Shown here piece by piece: positions 16,535 to 24,526 of a stretch of DNA of 42,819 nt. Location of the stretch: the NCBI GenBank assembly GCA_947454055.1, contig CANGIS010000023.1, positions 1-42,819 of the forward strand, given 5' to 3'. Source of the stretch: Hyphomicrobiales bacterium. Its GTDB lineage: Bacteria; Pseudomonadota; Alphaproteobacteria; Rhizobiales; Beijerinckiaceae. Each line of letters begins with the position of its first letter. The stretch's first letter is position 1. The translations under genes and the position numbers were made by a program. Below the pieces are notes generated by a model, which searched no databases, was not told the origin of the DNA, and worked only from the letters and a program-made list of their open reading frames with translations.

Positions 16535-18016
16535 TTAGCCGATGGCGCGGCTGGCTTGCGTTTGGGCATGATCCGACGCCCACAGGTTCGCCCAATTGGC
16601 TTCGGCACCCTTCATGGCCTTGCCGATCAGCACGATAACCGGGCCTGAACCACCCGAGGCTTCCATCCGGTCAGCCAGCGCAGCGATTTCTGCTTCGATC
16701 ACCAACTCATTGGTTCTCGTCGCGTTATATACGGCAATTGCCGGAATATCGGGCGGAAGGCCATGCTTTAATGCCGATTCCGACAAAGCACGGATTGTCT
16801 TGGCCGGCATGTAAACGACTGTCGTGGCGTTTTGATCGGCAATGGCCGACCAATCAATATCGCCGGGCAACTGGCCCGAGGTATCATGCCCGGTCAGGAA
16901 TTGCACACGTCGCGCAAGGGCACGGTGGGTCAACGAACGGCCAATGCGGCTCGCAACGCCTTGTGCGGTGGTAATGCCGGGAATGACTTCCACCGGAACG
17001 CCCGCCAAACGGCATGCTTCCAGCTCTTCGGTCGCGCGGCCAAACACCATCGGATCGCCGCTTTTCAACCGCACCACGCGCTTGCCTTGCTGGGCAAACG
17101 ACACCATCAGGCGGTTGATGTCTTCCTGCTTGCACGACGGGCCGTGGCCCGTTTTGCCCACCAGCATGGTTTTGGCCTCTCGCCGGGCAAAATCCAGAAC
17201 GGCACGGGAGACGAGATCGTCATAGAGAATAATATCGGCCGATTGCAGCGCGCGCACCGCTTTGAGCGTCAGAAGTTCCGGATCACCGGGCCCGGCACCC
17301 ACCAGCACGGCGGAACCGCGTTCGGGCGATGCCGCGTCGGTCATGCTTTTGGCGAGCAGGGCATCACGTTCGGCTTCGCTCGGTAAGTCGTTCGGGTTTG
17401 CGAGCGCCAACTCGGTAAACCGTTCCCAAAACGCACGACGACGCTGAAAGGAAAGTTTCAGCGCTTGTACCGAAGGGCGCCATTGTCGCGCGGCTTCTGC
17501 CCAGCTCGTCAAGCCCTGCGGCAACATCGCCTCGATCTTGGCGCGGATGGCTTGGCCGAAGACGGGGGCGGCCCCGTCGGTCGAAATTCCGATAATCAAA
17601 GGCGAACGATTGACGATGCCGCCAAAGGAGAAATCGCAAAAGGCAGGCCGGTCAACAACATTGCACGGCACGCCACAGGCTTGTGCCGAACAGCGGAATG
17701 CCTGCGCCTCGGCGTCGTTTTCGGTGGCCAGAATTGCGAGCGCCGCGCCTTTGATGACATCATACGACCAAGGCCTGCGGCGAAGGTCGATCCGGTCATT
17801 GGCGAGCGTTTCAAGAACGGTCAGAAGTTCGTCGTCGGGATGTTCCGCATAAAGCTCGACCTTGGCGCCGGCGGCGGCCAACAATTCGGCCTTCCAGGCG
17901 GCCGCCTCCGAACCACCGGCAACCACCACGCGCCGACCATCCAGCGCAAAGAAGACCGGCAGCCGTGCGAGCGGCTGGATTCGGGACAGGCTGGTTTCAA
18001 TCGGTTTGCGTGACAT
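16535..18016 (-). CDS. cysG: Siroheme synthase CysG (trifunctional)
   Basis: Makes siroheme, the cofactor of sulfite reductase, from uroporphyrinogen III. The 493-residue protein fuses an N-terminal precorrin-2 dehydrogenase/sirohydrochlorin ferrochelatase (residues about 20-215: FFALDGRRVVVAGGSEAAAW, PCNVVDRPAFCDFSFG, ISTDGAAPVFGQAIR) to a C-terminal SAM uroporphyrinogen-III methyltransferase (from about 235: VGAGPGDPELLT, LKSGDPMVFGRATEE, VIPGITTAQG). It begins 9 bp after the DUF934 gene and is the last gene of the sulfite reduction operon, which supports a role in supplying siroheme to CysI. Confidence 0.96.
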   Translation of the reverse strand: MSRKPIETSLSRIQPLARLPVFFALDGRRVVVAGGSEAAAWKAELLAAAGAKVELYAEHPDDELLTVLETLANDRIDLRRRPWSYDVIKGAALAILATENDAEAQAFRCSAQACGVPCNVVDRPAFCDFSFGGIVNRSPLIIGISTDGAAPVFGQAIRAKIEAMLPQGLTSWAEAARQWRPSVQALKLSFQRRRAFWERFTELALANPNDLPSEAERDALLAKSMTDAASPERGSAVLVGAGPGDPELLTLKAVRALQSADIILYDDLVSRAVLDFARREAKTMLVGKTGHGPSCKQEDINRLMVSFAQQGKRVVRLKSGDPMVFGRATEELEACRLAGVPVEVIPGITTAQGVASRIGRSLTHRALARRVQFLTGHDTSGQLPGDIDWSAIADQNATTVVYMPAKTIRALSESALKHGLPPDIPAIAVYNATRTNELVIEAEIAALADRMEASGGSGPVIVLIGKAMKGAEANWANLWASDHAQTQASRAIG

Positions 18017-18025
18017 CGCGCTGTT

Positions 18026-18529
18026 CTAGTGCGCCGCTCTCCGGCGATCAAGGATGGTCGATGGCCGAGCATAGCCGCGCTGATAGGACAGACTTATCGC
18101 GGATGCGCCCTTTTTCCACTGATCAACGCCCTGTCGGGCGGCAAGTCCGTCGGGCAAATCAATTTCGTCAAAGCCGCAGGCCTTGGCATAGGCGTATTGA
18201 TCCACGATCAGCGGGCCGGTTGCACGCAAAATGCCGGTAAAGCCGTTGCGGCGGAGGCGACGGGCAATCGAGAAGCCGCGGCCATCATTGAAGGCCGGAA
18301 AGGCCACCGAAATCAATGCTACCTGATTGAACAGATGCGTGAGGCTTGCAGGTTTGACGGTGTTTGGAACATGAAGGCCGAGCTGGCCCCCATTCGAGGC
18401 GAGGCGATGTTCGGCCTCCTCGATGCGCGCAAGCGGCACGATGATATCACCCGTTGGAGGAACGACCCCATCGTCGGTAAGATGGCGAAAGCGATCCTCG
18501 ATAAACGCATCATTACGCATCAACGGCAT
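18026..18529 (-). CDS. DUF934 family protein, sulfite reduction operon
   Basis: 167-residue cytoplasmic protein with DUF934 features: the block DIIVPLARIEEAEHRL, the central AFPAFNDGRGFSIARRLRR, ATGPLIVDQYAYAKACGFDEID, and C-terminal LSYQRGY. It is found almost always beside cysI-type genes in proteobacteria and is thought to help sulfite or nitrite reduction, mechanism unknown. ATG 18529 is preferred because AAAGGAG lies 8 bp upstream; the longer start at 18562 would overlap cysI by about 50 bp. With 18529 the overlap with the cysI end is 17 bp, indicating translational coupling. cysH, often between these two genes, is absent here. Confidence 0.88.
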   Translation of the reverse strand: MPLMRNDAFIEDRFRHLTDDGVVPPTGDIIVPLARIEEAEHRLASNGGQLGLHVPNTVKPASLTHLFNQVALISVAFPAFNDGRGFSIARRLRRNGFTGILRATGPLIVDQYAYAKACGFDEIDLPDGLAARQGVDQWKKGASAISLSYQRGYARPSTILDRRRAAH

Positions 18530-20174
18530 GGATGGCTCCTTTGAAACGGTCAAGGCCGACACGGCGATAGGTGTCGATGAAGCGCTCCTCAGGCGTGCGC
18601 TCGGCGAGGTAAATATCCACCAGGCGTTCGATGGTGTCGGGTACGGCGTCCGCCGTCACACCCGGCCCGAGCCGCTCACCAATCGCCGCATGCTCGGTCG
18701 CATCGCCGCCCAGCGTGATCTGATAGCTTTCCTCGCCTGATTTTTCGAGGCCGAGAATGCCGATATTGCCGATATGGTGATGCCCGCACGCATTAATGCA
18801 GCCTGAGATTTTGATGCCCAATTCACCGATCAGCTTTTGCCGTTCCGGATCGGCGAAGCGCGTTGCAATGGCTTGCGCAATCGGGATCGAACGGGCGGTG
18901 GCCAGCGCGCAATAATCCATGCCGGGGCAGGCTACAATATCGGTGATGAGGCCGACATTGGCGGTCGCCAGGCCGTGCTCGGTCAAGAAGCTCCAGAGTT
19001 CAAACAGCTCGTCATCTTTGACATGCGGCAGAACGATATTTTGCAGATGGGTGACTCGCAATTCACCGAGGCTGAACCGCTCAGAAGCCTCCGCAAGTGC
19101 CCGCATCTCATCCGAAGTCGCATCCCCCGGCGCGCCGCCAATCGGCTTCAACGAAACCGTGATCGCGCGATAGCCTTGGGCCTTGTGGGCAAAACCGGTG
19201 GTGTCGACAAAACGGGCAAATGCCGCATTTTCTTTGATCTCGGCGTTAAGCTTGACGCTGATCGCAGGCAGCTTGTCATAGGCGGGCGGAGCGAAATAGG
19301 CCGCAATGCGGGCGATCTCTGTTGGATCGGCGGCCACCGAGGCGCCGTCCATCGCGGCAAACTCGTCTTCAACCGCTTTCCGGATTTCCTCGATGCCCGT
19401 CTCGTGGACGAGGATCTTGACGCGCGCTTTGTATTTGTTGTCGCGGCGGCCTTCGGAATTATACACCCGCATGAGCGCTTCGAGATAAGGCAGCAAATCC
19501 TGACGGGGCAAAAATTCCCGGATGATTTTGCCAATCAGCGGCGTGCGGCCAAGACCGCCGCCGACGCTGACTTCATAGCCGATTTCCTGTGTATCGGGAT
19601 GGCGCAGCACCCGCAAACCGATGTCATGCGCCTTGATCGCGGCACGATCATGGGTGGCACCCGTCACCGCAATTTTGAACTTGCGCGGCAAGAAGGTGAA
19701 TTCCGGATGGAGCGAGGACCATTGGCGCAGCAGTTCCGCGGTTGGGCGAGGATCTTCCACCTCGTCAAAAGCGACGCCCGAAAACTGGTCCGCCGTCACA
19801 TTGCGGATGCAATTACCCGAGGTCTGGATCGCATGCATTTCGACTTCGGCGAGTGCGTCGAGCATCGCAGGAACGTCGGAAAGTTTGGGCCAGTTGAACT
19901 GAATGTTCTGGCGCGTGGTAAAATGGCCGTATCCCTTGTCCCATTTGTCCGCGATCATCGCGAGCTGGCGCATCTGGCGCGCCGATAGGGTGCCATAGGG
20001 GATGGCCACGCGCAGCATATAAGCGTGAAGCTGCAAATAGAGTCCATTCATCAAGCGCAACGGCTTGAATTCGTCATCGGACAAGGAGCCGTCGAGCCGG
20101 CGTTCCACTTGCGAGCGGAACTCGGCCACGCGCTCGGTTACGAAAGTACGGTCGAATTCATCGTAACGATACAT
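18513..20174 (-). CDS. cysI: Assimilatory nitrite/sulfite reductase (siroheme/4Fe-4S, CysI-like)
   Basis: Six-electron reduction of sulfite to sulfide (or nitrite to ammonia). The 553-residue protein has the family order: ferredoxin-like half-domain, the siroheme/iron-sulfur domain, then repeat. The 4Fe-4S/siroheme cysteines are visible as C416-x5-C422 (ACPGMDYC) and C459-x3-C463 (GCINAC), followed by GHHHIGNIGILG. TTRQNIQFNW and SGNCIRNVT are further signatures. Neighbours (siroheme synthase, DUF934, DUF2849, metZ) favour a sulfite role over nitrite. No flavin or NADPH domain is fused, so electrons probably come from ferredoxin or another partner. Confidence 0.93.
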   Translation of the reverse strand: MYRYDEFDRTFVTERVAEFRSQVERRLDGSLSDDEFKPLRLMNGLYLQLHAYMLRVAIPYGTLSARQMRQLAMIADKWDKGYGHFTTRQNIQFNWPKLSDVPAMLDALAEVEMHAIQTSGNCIRNVTADQFSGVAFDEVEDPRPTAELLRQWSSLHPEFTFLPRKFKIAVTGATHDRAAIKAHDIGLRVLRHPDTQEIGYEVSVGGGLGRTPLIGKIIREFLPRQDLLPYLEALMRVYNSEGRRDNKYKARVKILVHETGIEEIRKAVEDEFAAMDGASVAADPTEIARIAAYFAPPAYDKLPAISVKLNAEIKENAAFARFVDTTGFAHKAQGYRAITVSLKPIGGAPGDATSDEMRALAEASERFSLGELRVTHLQNIVLPHVKDDELFELWSFLTEHGLATANVGLITDIVACPGMDYCALATARSIPIAQAIATRFADPERQKLIGELGIKISGCINACGHHHIGNIGILGLEKSGEESYQITLGGDATEHAAIGERLGPGVTADAVPDTIERLVDIYLAERTPEERFIDTYRRVGLDRFKGAIHAVDA

Positions 20175-20177
20175 GGT

Positions 20178-20495
20178 TTAAGCCTCCGCCTGCTTGCCTA
20201 GGTCGAGCCGTGTGGTTGGCCCGAGGGTGCGCATCCTCTCCCGATAATGGACCGGAACCGGCTCGCCGTCAGGGCTTTGGGCGATGTGCACGAGATAGGG
20301 GTCGACGATCCGGTTGGCCTTGAAATCAATGGCCGCCTGGGCCAAAAGCGCGTCTGCCTCGTCGGTGTGACGGGCAATCGCCGCTTTGCGGTGGCTTTGT
20401 TCCCAGCCGGTGGATCCAAGAAAAATCACGTCACCGCTCAAAAGATCATTGGCGATGAGGATGGCGGGCAGGGGCGGTGCTTTACTCATTATCAA
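20178..20495 (-). CDS. DUF2849 family protein
   Basis: 105-residue protein with the DUF2849 pattern: PAILIANDLLSGDVIFLG near the start, a basic/Ala-rich middle (ALLAQAAIDFKANRIVDPYLV), and VHYRERMRTLGPTTRLD near the end. Found mainly in alphaproteobacteria as the first gene of the cysI operon, function unknown. It ends 3 bp before the cysI start, so they are one transcript. The start could be ATG 20495 or 20489. Confidence 0.85.
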   Translation of the reverse strand: MIMSKAPPLPAILIANDLLSGDVIFLGSTGWEQSHRKAAIARHTDEADALLAQAAIDFKANRIVDPYLVHIAQSPDGEPVPVHYRERMRTLGPTTRLDLGKQAEA

Positions 20496-20742
20496 TCAGA
20501 CCACTGGAAAAGGGGCATTGCGTGACTAAAAATCCTATGCCACGAAAATATCAGCCGATAAACCTATTTTCCATATTTTTTTGATATTTATTTATTTCAC
20601 AATTAATTCTTGTAAAATATAAAATTGGTCTTACTTCCTCGATTGAGGATTAGGATGTTTCGATATAAAGTACAAACTTCCGTCTTGGCGAACGACAGAA
20701 TTCGGTATAGGGACGGCTATTCGCACGTTTGGGAGCCCTGTC
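20496..20742. promoter_or_regulatory. AT-rich divergent promoter region between the cys operon and metZ
   Basis: 247 bp that must carry promoters in both directions. The middle (20550-20640) is strongly AT-rich. On the metZ side the leader has small inverted repeats: CCTC-GATT-GAGG at 20637-20648, and CCGTC with GACGG around 20690-20715 enclosing about 27 nt. GGGAG lies 7 nt before the metZ start. I looked for a SAM-II riboswitch, common before metZ in this group, and did not see its conserved core. Confidence 0.45.
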
Positions 20743-21930
20743 ATGACCTCATCTCTTCCTCGCCACCACCTTGAGACCCGCCTTGTGCATGACGGCACAA
20801 TCCGTTCCGAGTTTGGCGAGACATCCGAAGCCCTGTTTCTGACGCAAGGCCATGTCTACACCTCGGCAGAGCAATGCGAAGCGCGCTTCAAGGACGAGAT
20901 ACCGGGTTACATCTACGCCCGCTTTTCAAACCCCACCGTTGCGATGTTCGAAGCCCGCATGGCGTCGATGGAAGGTGCCGAAGCCGCGCGCGCGACGGCC
21001 ACCGGCATGGCGGCGGTCACCGCGGCGCTGATGGGACAGGTTAGAGCCGGCGATCATGTGGTCGCCGCGCGGGCCTTGTTTGGCTCGTGCCGTTATGTGA
21101 TCGAGGAATGGTTGCCGCGGTTCGGCGTCGAGACCACGCTCGTGGATGGCACCGATTTGGCGGCGTGGGAAAAGGCAGCGCGGCCCAATACCAAGGTCTT
21201 TTTTCTGGAAAGCCCTTCCAATCCGACGCTCGAGATCATCGATATCGAAGCGGTCGCCAAAATTGCCCATGCCAAGGGTGCGAAACTGACGGTTGATAAT
21301 GTGTTCGCCACGCCGATGCAGCAGAAGCCTCTCGAGCTCGGGGCCGATTGCGTTGTCTATTCGGCAACCAAGCATATTGACGGGCAGGGGCGTTGTCTGG
21401 GGGGTGTTATTCTCGCCTCCAACGAGTTCATCAATGAACATGTCAAAACGCCATTGCGCCAGACGGGGCCGGCCCTATCGCCGTTCAACGCATGGGTCTT
21501 GCTAAAGGGACTTGAAACGCTCGCCGTGCGTGTCGAACGCCAGACCCGTAGCGCCGGTACTGTTGCGGATGCATTGGCGGGTCATGCCAAATTGTCCAAG
21601 CTGATCTATTGCGGGCGGTCTGATCACCCGCAGGCCGCCATCATCGCCAAACAGATGACGGGCGGATCGACACTGATTGCGTTCGAATTGAAGGCGGGCA
21701 AAGCCGCAGCATTCAAATTCCTCAATGCGCTCACGCTTGTCCGGATTTCGAACAATCTCGGCGATGCCAAGAGCTTGATCACCCACCCAGCCACAACGAC
21801 TCATCAGCGTTTCACAGCGGAAGAGCGGGCGGAGATGGGCGTCGGCGATGGCTTGGTTCGCCTATCCGTTGGCCTTGAACATCCCGATGATCTGATTGCC
21901 GATCTGCTGGCAGCCCTCGATCAGGCGTGA
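20743..21930 (+). CDS. metZ: O-succinylhomoserine sulfhydrylase
   Basis: PLP-dependent enzyme of 395 residues that condenses O-succinylhomoserine with sulfide to give homocysteine. Family signatures of the Cys/Met metabolism PLP group are clear: YIYARFSNPTVAMFEARMASMEGAE, ATGMAAVTAALM, LFGSCRYVI, ESPSNPTLEIIDI, TVDNVFATP, and the PLP-binding Lys210 in YSATKHIDGQGR. The MetZ-type features GGVIL and NNLGDAKSLITHPATTTH follow. It uses the sulfide made by the divergent cysI operon, which explains the pairing. ATG 20743 has GGGAG upstream. Confidence 0.94.
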   Translation: MTSSLPRHHLETRLVHDGTIRSEFGETSEALFLTQGHVYTSAEQCEARFKDEIPGYIYARFSNPTVAMFEARMASMEGAEAARATATGMAAVTAALMGQVRAGDHVVAARALFGSCRYVIEEWLPRFGVETTLVDGTDLAAWEKAARPNTKVFFLESPSNPTLEIIDIEAVAKIAHAKGAKLTVDNVFATPMQQKPLELGADCVVYSATKHIDGQGRCLGGVILASNEFINEHVKTPLRQTGPALSPFNAWVLLKGLETLAVRVERQTRSAGTVADALAGHAKLSKLIYCGRSDHPQAAIIAKQMTGGSTLIAFELKAGKAAAFKFLNALTLVRISNNLGDAKSLITHPATTTHQRFTAEERAEMGVGDGLVRLSVGLEHPDDLIADLLAALDQA

Positions 21931-21944
21931 TGCAGCCTATGAAG

Positions 21945-21971
21945 CCTGGAACCCTCAGAAGGGGTTCCAGG
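21945..21971. terminator. Hairpin between convergent metZ and DUF1134 genes
   Basis: A perfect 10-bp inverted repeat, CCTGGAACCC (21945-21954) and GGGTTCCAGG (21962-21971), flanks a 7-nt loop that contains the DUF1134 stop codon. It sits 14 bp after the metZ stop and could stop transcription from either side, although neither side has a clean T-run. Confidence 0.6.
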
Positions 21972-22560
21972 TCGCTTCCTTTGTAAATTTCAGATAGCCC
22001 ATATTGACGCCCAGCCGAGCGCCGACGCCCGAGCTGATCGGCACCACGACAATGTTTTCCGAAGCGAGCGCCGTGGCGTTAAATCCGCCAATGAAATAGG
22101 CGGACCCATCGACGCCGCCAAATCGACGATAAACGGCCTCGGTTGATGGCAGATTATAAACCAGCATCATTGTGCGCGCGCCCTCGCCGCCGACATCGAA
22201 CCCGATGGACGGTCCTTGCCAGAACACGGGCCGATCGCCTGCATTTTTGGTGTAGAGCTTGCCCTCGCCATAGCGCAGGCCACCAAAGAAGGCGCCTGAT
22301 GCCTCTTGCCCCAGAATATATCCGTTGGGCTGACCCCAACGCTGGACGGCTGCCTCGATCACCGAGGCCAAGCCTTGTGACACAGAACCGAAAAACGTAT
22401 GGCCGGATTTGACGAGGTCATCGGTTTTGAAGGTGCTCGGGGTTTCATTCGCTGATGAACCCAGCGGTTTGGCCGGAACGGGCTTGGTGTCGGCCATCGC
22501 AGGAGACATGGCCAACACACAGGTGAGTGATGCTGCCAGAAAAATGCGCCATTTCATCAT
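21955..22560 (-). CDS. DUF1134 family exported envelope protein (EipA-like)
   Basis: 201-residue protein with a signal peptide (MKWRIFLAASLTCVLAMSPAMA, likely cleavage before DTKPV). The mature part has the DUF1134 blocks: VIEAAVQRWGQPNGYILGQEASGAF, GLRYGEGKLYTK, PSIGFDVGGEGARTMMLVYNL, YRRFGGVDGSAYFIGG and VPISSGVGARLGVNMGYLKF. Homologues in Brucella and Caulobacter (EipA) are periplasmic and needed for envelope integrity. ATG 22560 has GAGGG upstream; the frame is open to 23235, but that part is antisense to chpT. Divergent from chpT. Confidence 0.92.
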   Translation of the reverse strand: MMKWRIFLAASLTCVLAMSPAMADTKPVPAKPLGSSANETPSTFKTDDLVKSGHTFFGSVSQGLASVIEAAVQRWGQPNGYILGQEASGAFFGGLRYGEGKLYTKNAGDRPVFWQGPSIGFDVGGEGARTMMLVYNLPSTEAVYRRFGGVDGSAYFIGGFNATALASENIVVVPISSGVGARLGVNMGYLKFTKEATWNPF

Positions 22561-22749
22561 GGAAAATCCCTCATGCGTTGTACGTGGCCTGACGTTTCCG
22601 CCTCTATGCTCACGATCGTAACCTTCCGTTACCAAAATCCCAATAGGATTTAAGCACGATACCCATAGACTTTGATACGATTCGCGTAAATGCGGCGGCG
22701 CAATCGGTAACTGCATCCGGTTTACCCCTACTTTGGAAAGTGTTGTTTC

Positions 22750-23391
22750 ATGCCACTGGTCACCCTTGAACCGCTCGAACTTGCGGCCCTTCTCTGCAGC
22801 CGGGTTTGCCACGATGTTATCAGCCCTGTCGGCGCCATCGTGAATGGCCTTGAGGTGCTGGAGGATGAAAAAGACGAATCCATGCGCGAGTTCGCCCATG
22901 ATCTGATCCGGAAAAGCGCAAGGCAAGCATCGGCTCGCCTGCAATTTGCGCGCATTGCGTTCGGCGCCGCCGGTTCGGCTGGTGCGGCCATTGATCTGGG
23001 TGATGCTGTGGTGATTGCCAAAGGCTTCATCGAAGATGACCGGATCAAGCTCGAGATGGACGCTCCGCGGGTCTTGCTGCCCAAAAACCAGGTTAAATTG
23101 CTGCTGAATTTGCTGATGACCGCCACATCGACGATTCCCCGCGGTGGTGTTGTCCATGCCAAAATTGAAATCACCGGCGAACAGGGCCAGTTCCACATTC
23201 GCACCAAAGGCCCGAGTGCCCGCATTCCGACCCATGTCGAAGGCTTGTTAAAGGGCGAAAGCGATACGGGCAGCATCGATGCGCATGCCATCCAGCCTTA
23301 TTATGCGGGATTGATTGCCAAGGCCGCCGGAATGACGGTTTCCCTCGCGCTCGACGGCGATGAGGTCACGATTTCCGCCGTTGCGGTGTAA
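22750..23391 (+). CDS. chpT: Histidine phosphotransferase ChpT
   Basis: 213-residue protein that relays phosphate from the CckA kinase to CtrA and CpdR in the alphaproteobacterial cell-cycle phosphorelay. The helical hairpin carries the phospho-accepting His21 in CSRVCHDVISPVGAIVNGLEVLED, which is the diagnostic ChpT motif. The C-terminal half (about 90-213) resembles a degenerate kinase ATPase domain without nucleotide-binding boxes. It converges with ctrA across a strong bidirectional terminator. A single GANTC site (22679-22683) lies 67 bp upstream in the promoter region. Confidence 0.93.
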   Translation: MPLVTLEPLELAALLCSRVCHDVISPVGAIVNGLEVLEDEKDESMREFAHDLIRKSARQASARLQFARIAFGAAGSAGAAIDLGDAVVIAKGFIEDDRIKLEMDAPRVLLPKNQVKLLLNLLMTATSTIPRGGVVHAKIEITGEQGQFHIRTKGPSARIPTHVEGLLKGESDTGSIDAHAIQPYYAGLIAKAAGMTVSLALDGDEVTISAVAV

Positions 23392-23401
23392 TTCAGACAA
23401 C

Positions 23402-23428
23402 AAAAAACCCCGCCAGAGCGGGGTTTTT
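23402..23428. terminator. Bidirectional rho-independent terminator between chpT and ctrA
   Basis: An 11-bp perfect stem (23403-23413 with 23418-23428) around a 4-nt loop, with A5 on one side and T5 on the other, so it works on both strands. It lies 11 bp after the chpT stop and 26 bp after the ctrA stop. Confidence 0.93.
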
Positions 23429-23453
23429 AAGGCCTTCGAGCACCGGCTCTGCT

Positions 23454-24155
23454 TTATGCCGAAAGCCGTTCTTCCGCTTCGGTGATTTCGCGCAGAACAT
23501 AGCCGCGCCCCCAAACCGTCTCGATATAATTGGTGCCATTGGAGGCATTCGCAAGCTTCTTGCGGAGCTTGCAGATAAACACGTCGATGATCTTCAATTC
23601 CGGCTCGTCCATGCCGCCATACAAATGGTTGAGGAACATCTCTTTCGTCAGCGTCGTGCCTTTGCGCAGGCTCAACAGCTCCAGCATTTGATATTCTTTG
23701 CCGGTCAAATGAACCCGTGCGCCGCCGACTTCGACCGTCTTCTGATCGAGATTGACGGTCAGGTCACCGGTGATGATGACGGATTGTGCATGGCCCTTCG
23801 AACGACGGACAATCGCCTGGATGCGAGCCACCAGCTCATCCTTGTGGAAAGGCTTGGTCAGGTAATCGTCAGCGCCAAAGCCCAAACCGCGAACCTTGTC
23901 TTCGATGCCGGCGAGGCCCGACAGGATCAGGATCGGCGTTTTCACTTTCGCGACACGAAGGCTGCGGAGCACTTCATAGCCGGACATGTCGGGGAGGTTC
24001 AGATCGAGCAGAATGATGTCGTAATCATAAAGCTTGCCCAGATCGATACCCTCTTCGCCGAGGTCGGTCGTGTAGGTGTTGAAGTTCTCGGATTTTAGCA
24101 TCAGCTCGATGCTTTGCGCGGTCGCGCTGTCGTCCTCGATAAGCAATACGCGCAT
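23454..24155 (-). CDS. ctrA: Cell-cycle response regulator CtrA
   Basis: 233-residue OmpR-family response regulator, the master regulator of cell-cycle, motility and development genes in alphaproteobacteria. The receiver domain has Asp8/Asp9 (LLIEDD), the phospho-acceptor Asp51 ([16 protein letters not shown]) and the conserved Lys in [10 protein letters not shown]. The C-terminal winged helix includes [39 protein letters not shown] and [14 protein letters not shown] 24155 is the family start; 24212 would add 19 foreign residues. The C-terminus ends in SA rather than the AA degradation tag of Caulobacter. Targets in this window probably include fliF, flhA and ctrA itself. Confidence 0.97.
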   Translation of the reverse strand: MRVLLIEDDSATAQSIELMLKSENFNTYTTDLGEEGIDLGKLYDYDIILLDLNLPDMSGYEVLRSLRVAKVKTPILILSGLAGIEDKVRGLGFGADDYLTKPFHKDELVARIQAIVRRSKGHAQSVIITGDLTVNLDQKTVEVGGARVHLTGKEYQMLELLSLRKGTTLTKEMFLNHLYGGMDEPELKIIDVFICKLRKKLANASNGTNYIETVWGRGYVLREITEAEERLSA

Positions 24156-24277
24156 GATGAAAGATCCTTTAGTCCCTGTTCTAAACCCACTGACGGCGTC
24201 TTCCGGCTCCATCGCCCCCGACGGAGAGAAGGGCGGTTTTGATCCACCACCGAATAATTAAATTTTTATCCCGCATT

Positions 24278-24296
24278 GGTTAACAAATCGTGATTC
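24278..24296 (-). promoter_or_regulatory. CtrA half-site beside a GANTC methylation site, ctrA promoter
   Basis: On the minus strand GAATC (24292-24296) is followed 7 bp later by TTAACCA, which is the CtrA half-site consensus. It lies about 125 bp upstream of the ctrA start. In Caulobacter the ctrA promoters combine CtrA autoregulation with CcrM methylation at a GANTC. The arrangement here suggests the same logic; the second TTAA half-site at N7 is poor (ATCA). Confidence 0.5.
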
Positions 24297-24410
24297 ACCC
24301 ACGCAAGCCTGATTTTCTGTTTGATGGAAAAACGGCGGTAAATAATTGAAAAAAAGACAAAAAACCCAATAAAATATGCTTAATTTTAACTTTAAGAAAA
24401 GGAATTAAGT

Positions 24411-24460
24411 GATTCAATTGACTCATCGATATGAGACCGAATCACTTTGTGAGAGGACTC
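24411..24460. promoter_or_regulatory. Cluster of four GANTC (CcrM-type) sites upstream of fliI
   Basis: GATTC 24411-24415, GACTC 24420-24424, GAATC 24439-24443 and GACTC 24456-24460 lie within 50 bp, 67-116 bp before the fliI start. GANTC is the target of the cell-cycle methyltransferase CcrM in alphaproteobacteria and of GcrA-dependent control. By chance a site is expected about once per 256 bp. Confidence 0.65.
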
Positions 24461-24526
24461 TTAAATTATTTTTGGTCAATCATTGCCCGCGCACTATCCA
24501 AAAGGTTCTTTGGGAGGTTTCACAGC

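Larger units (their letters stand above)
24156..24526. other. 371-bp divergent control region of ctrA and fliI
   Basis: No gene. AT-rich (especially 24320-24400), with several TTAA tetramers (24258, 24280, 24380, 24386, 24392, 24405) and five GANTC sites (24292, 24411, 24420, 24439, 24456). Two more GANTC sites lie just inside fliI (24539, 24549). The ctrA side carries TTAACCA next to a GANTC site; the fliI side carries the dense GANTC cluster. Both are listed separately. Confidence 0.7.

Noticed and set aside
18837-19988. 383-codon plus-strand open frame
   Set aside because: Antisense to the sulfite reductase gene, with no recognisable domain.
20640-20742. SAM-II riboswitch before metZ
   Set aside because: Expected from known alphaproteobacterial metZ leaders, but the conserved pseudoknot core bases are not found; only weak inverted repeats occur.
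22561-23235. N-terminal extension of the DUF1134 protein by 225 residues
   Set aside because: The extension is antisense to chpT, and a signal peptide with a good ribosome-binding site begins at 22560.
24431-24526. FliI start at ATG 24431
   Set aside because: It would add 32 residues unlike FliI and would place the GANTC cluster partly in coding DNA; GTG 24527 has a strong GGAGG.
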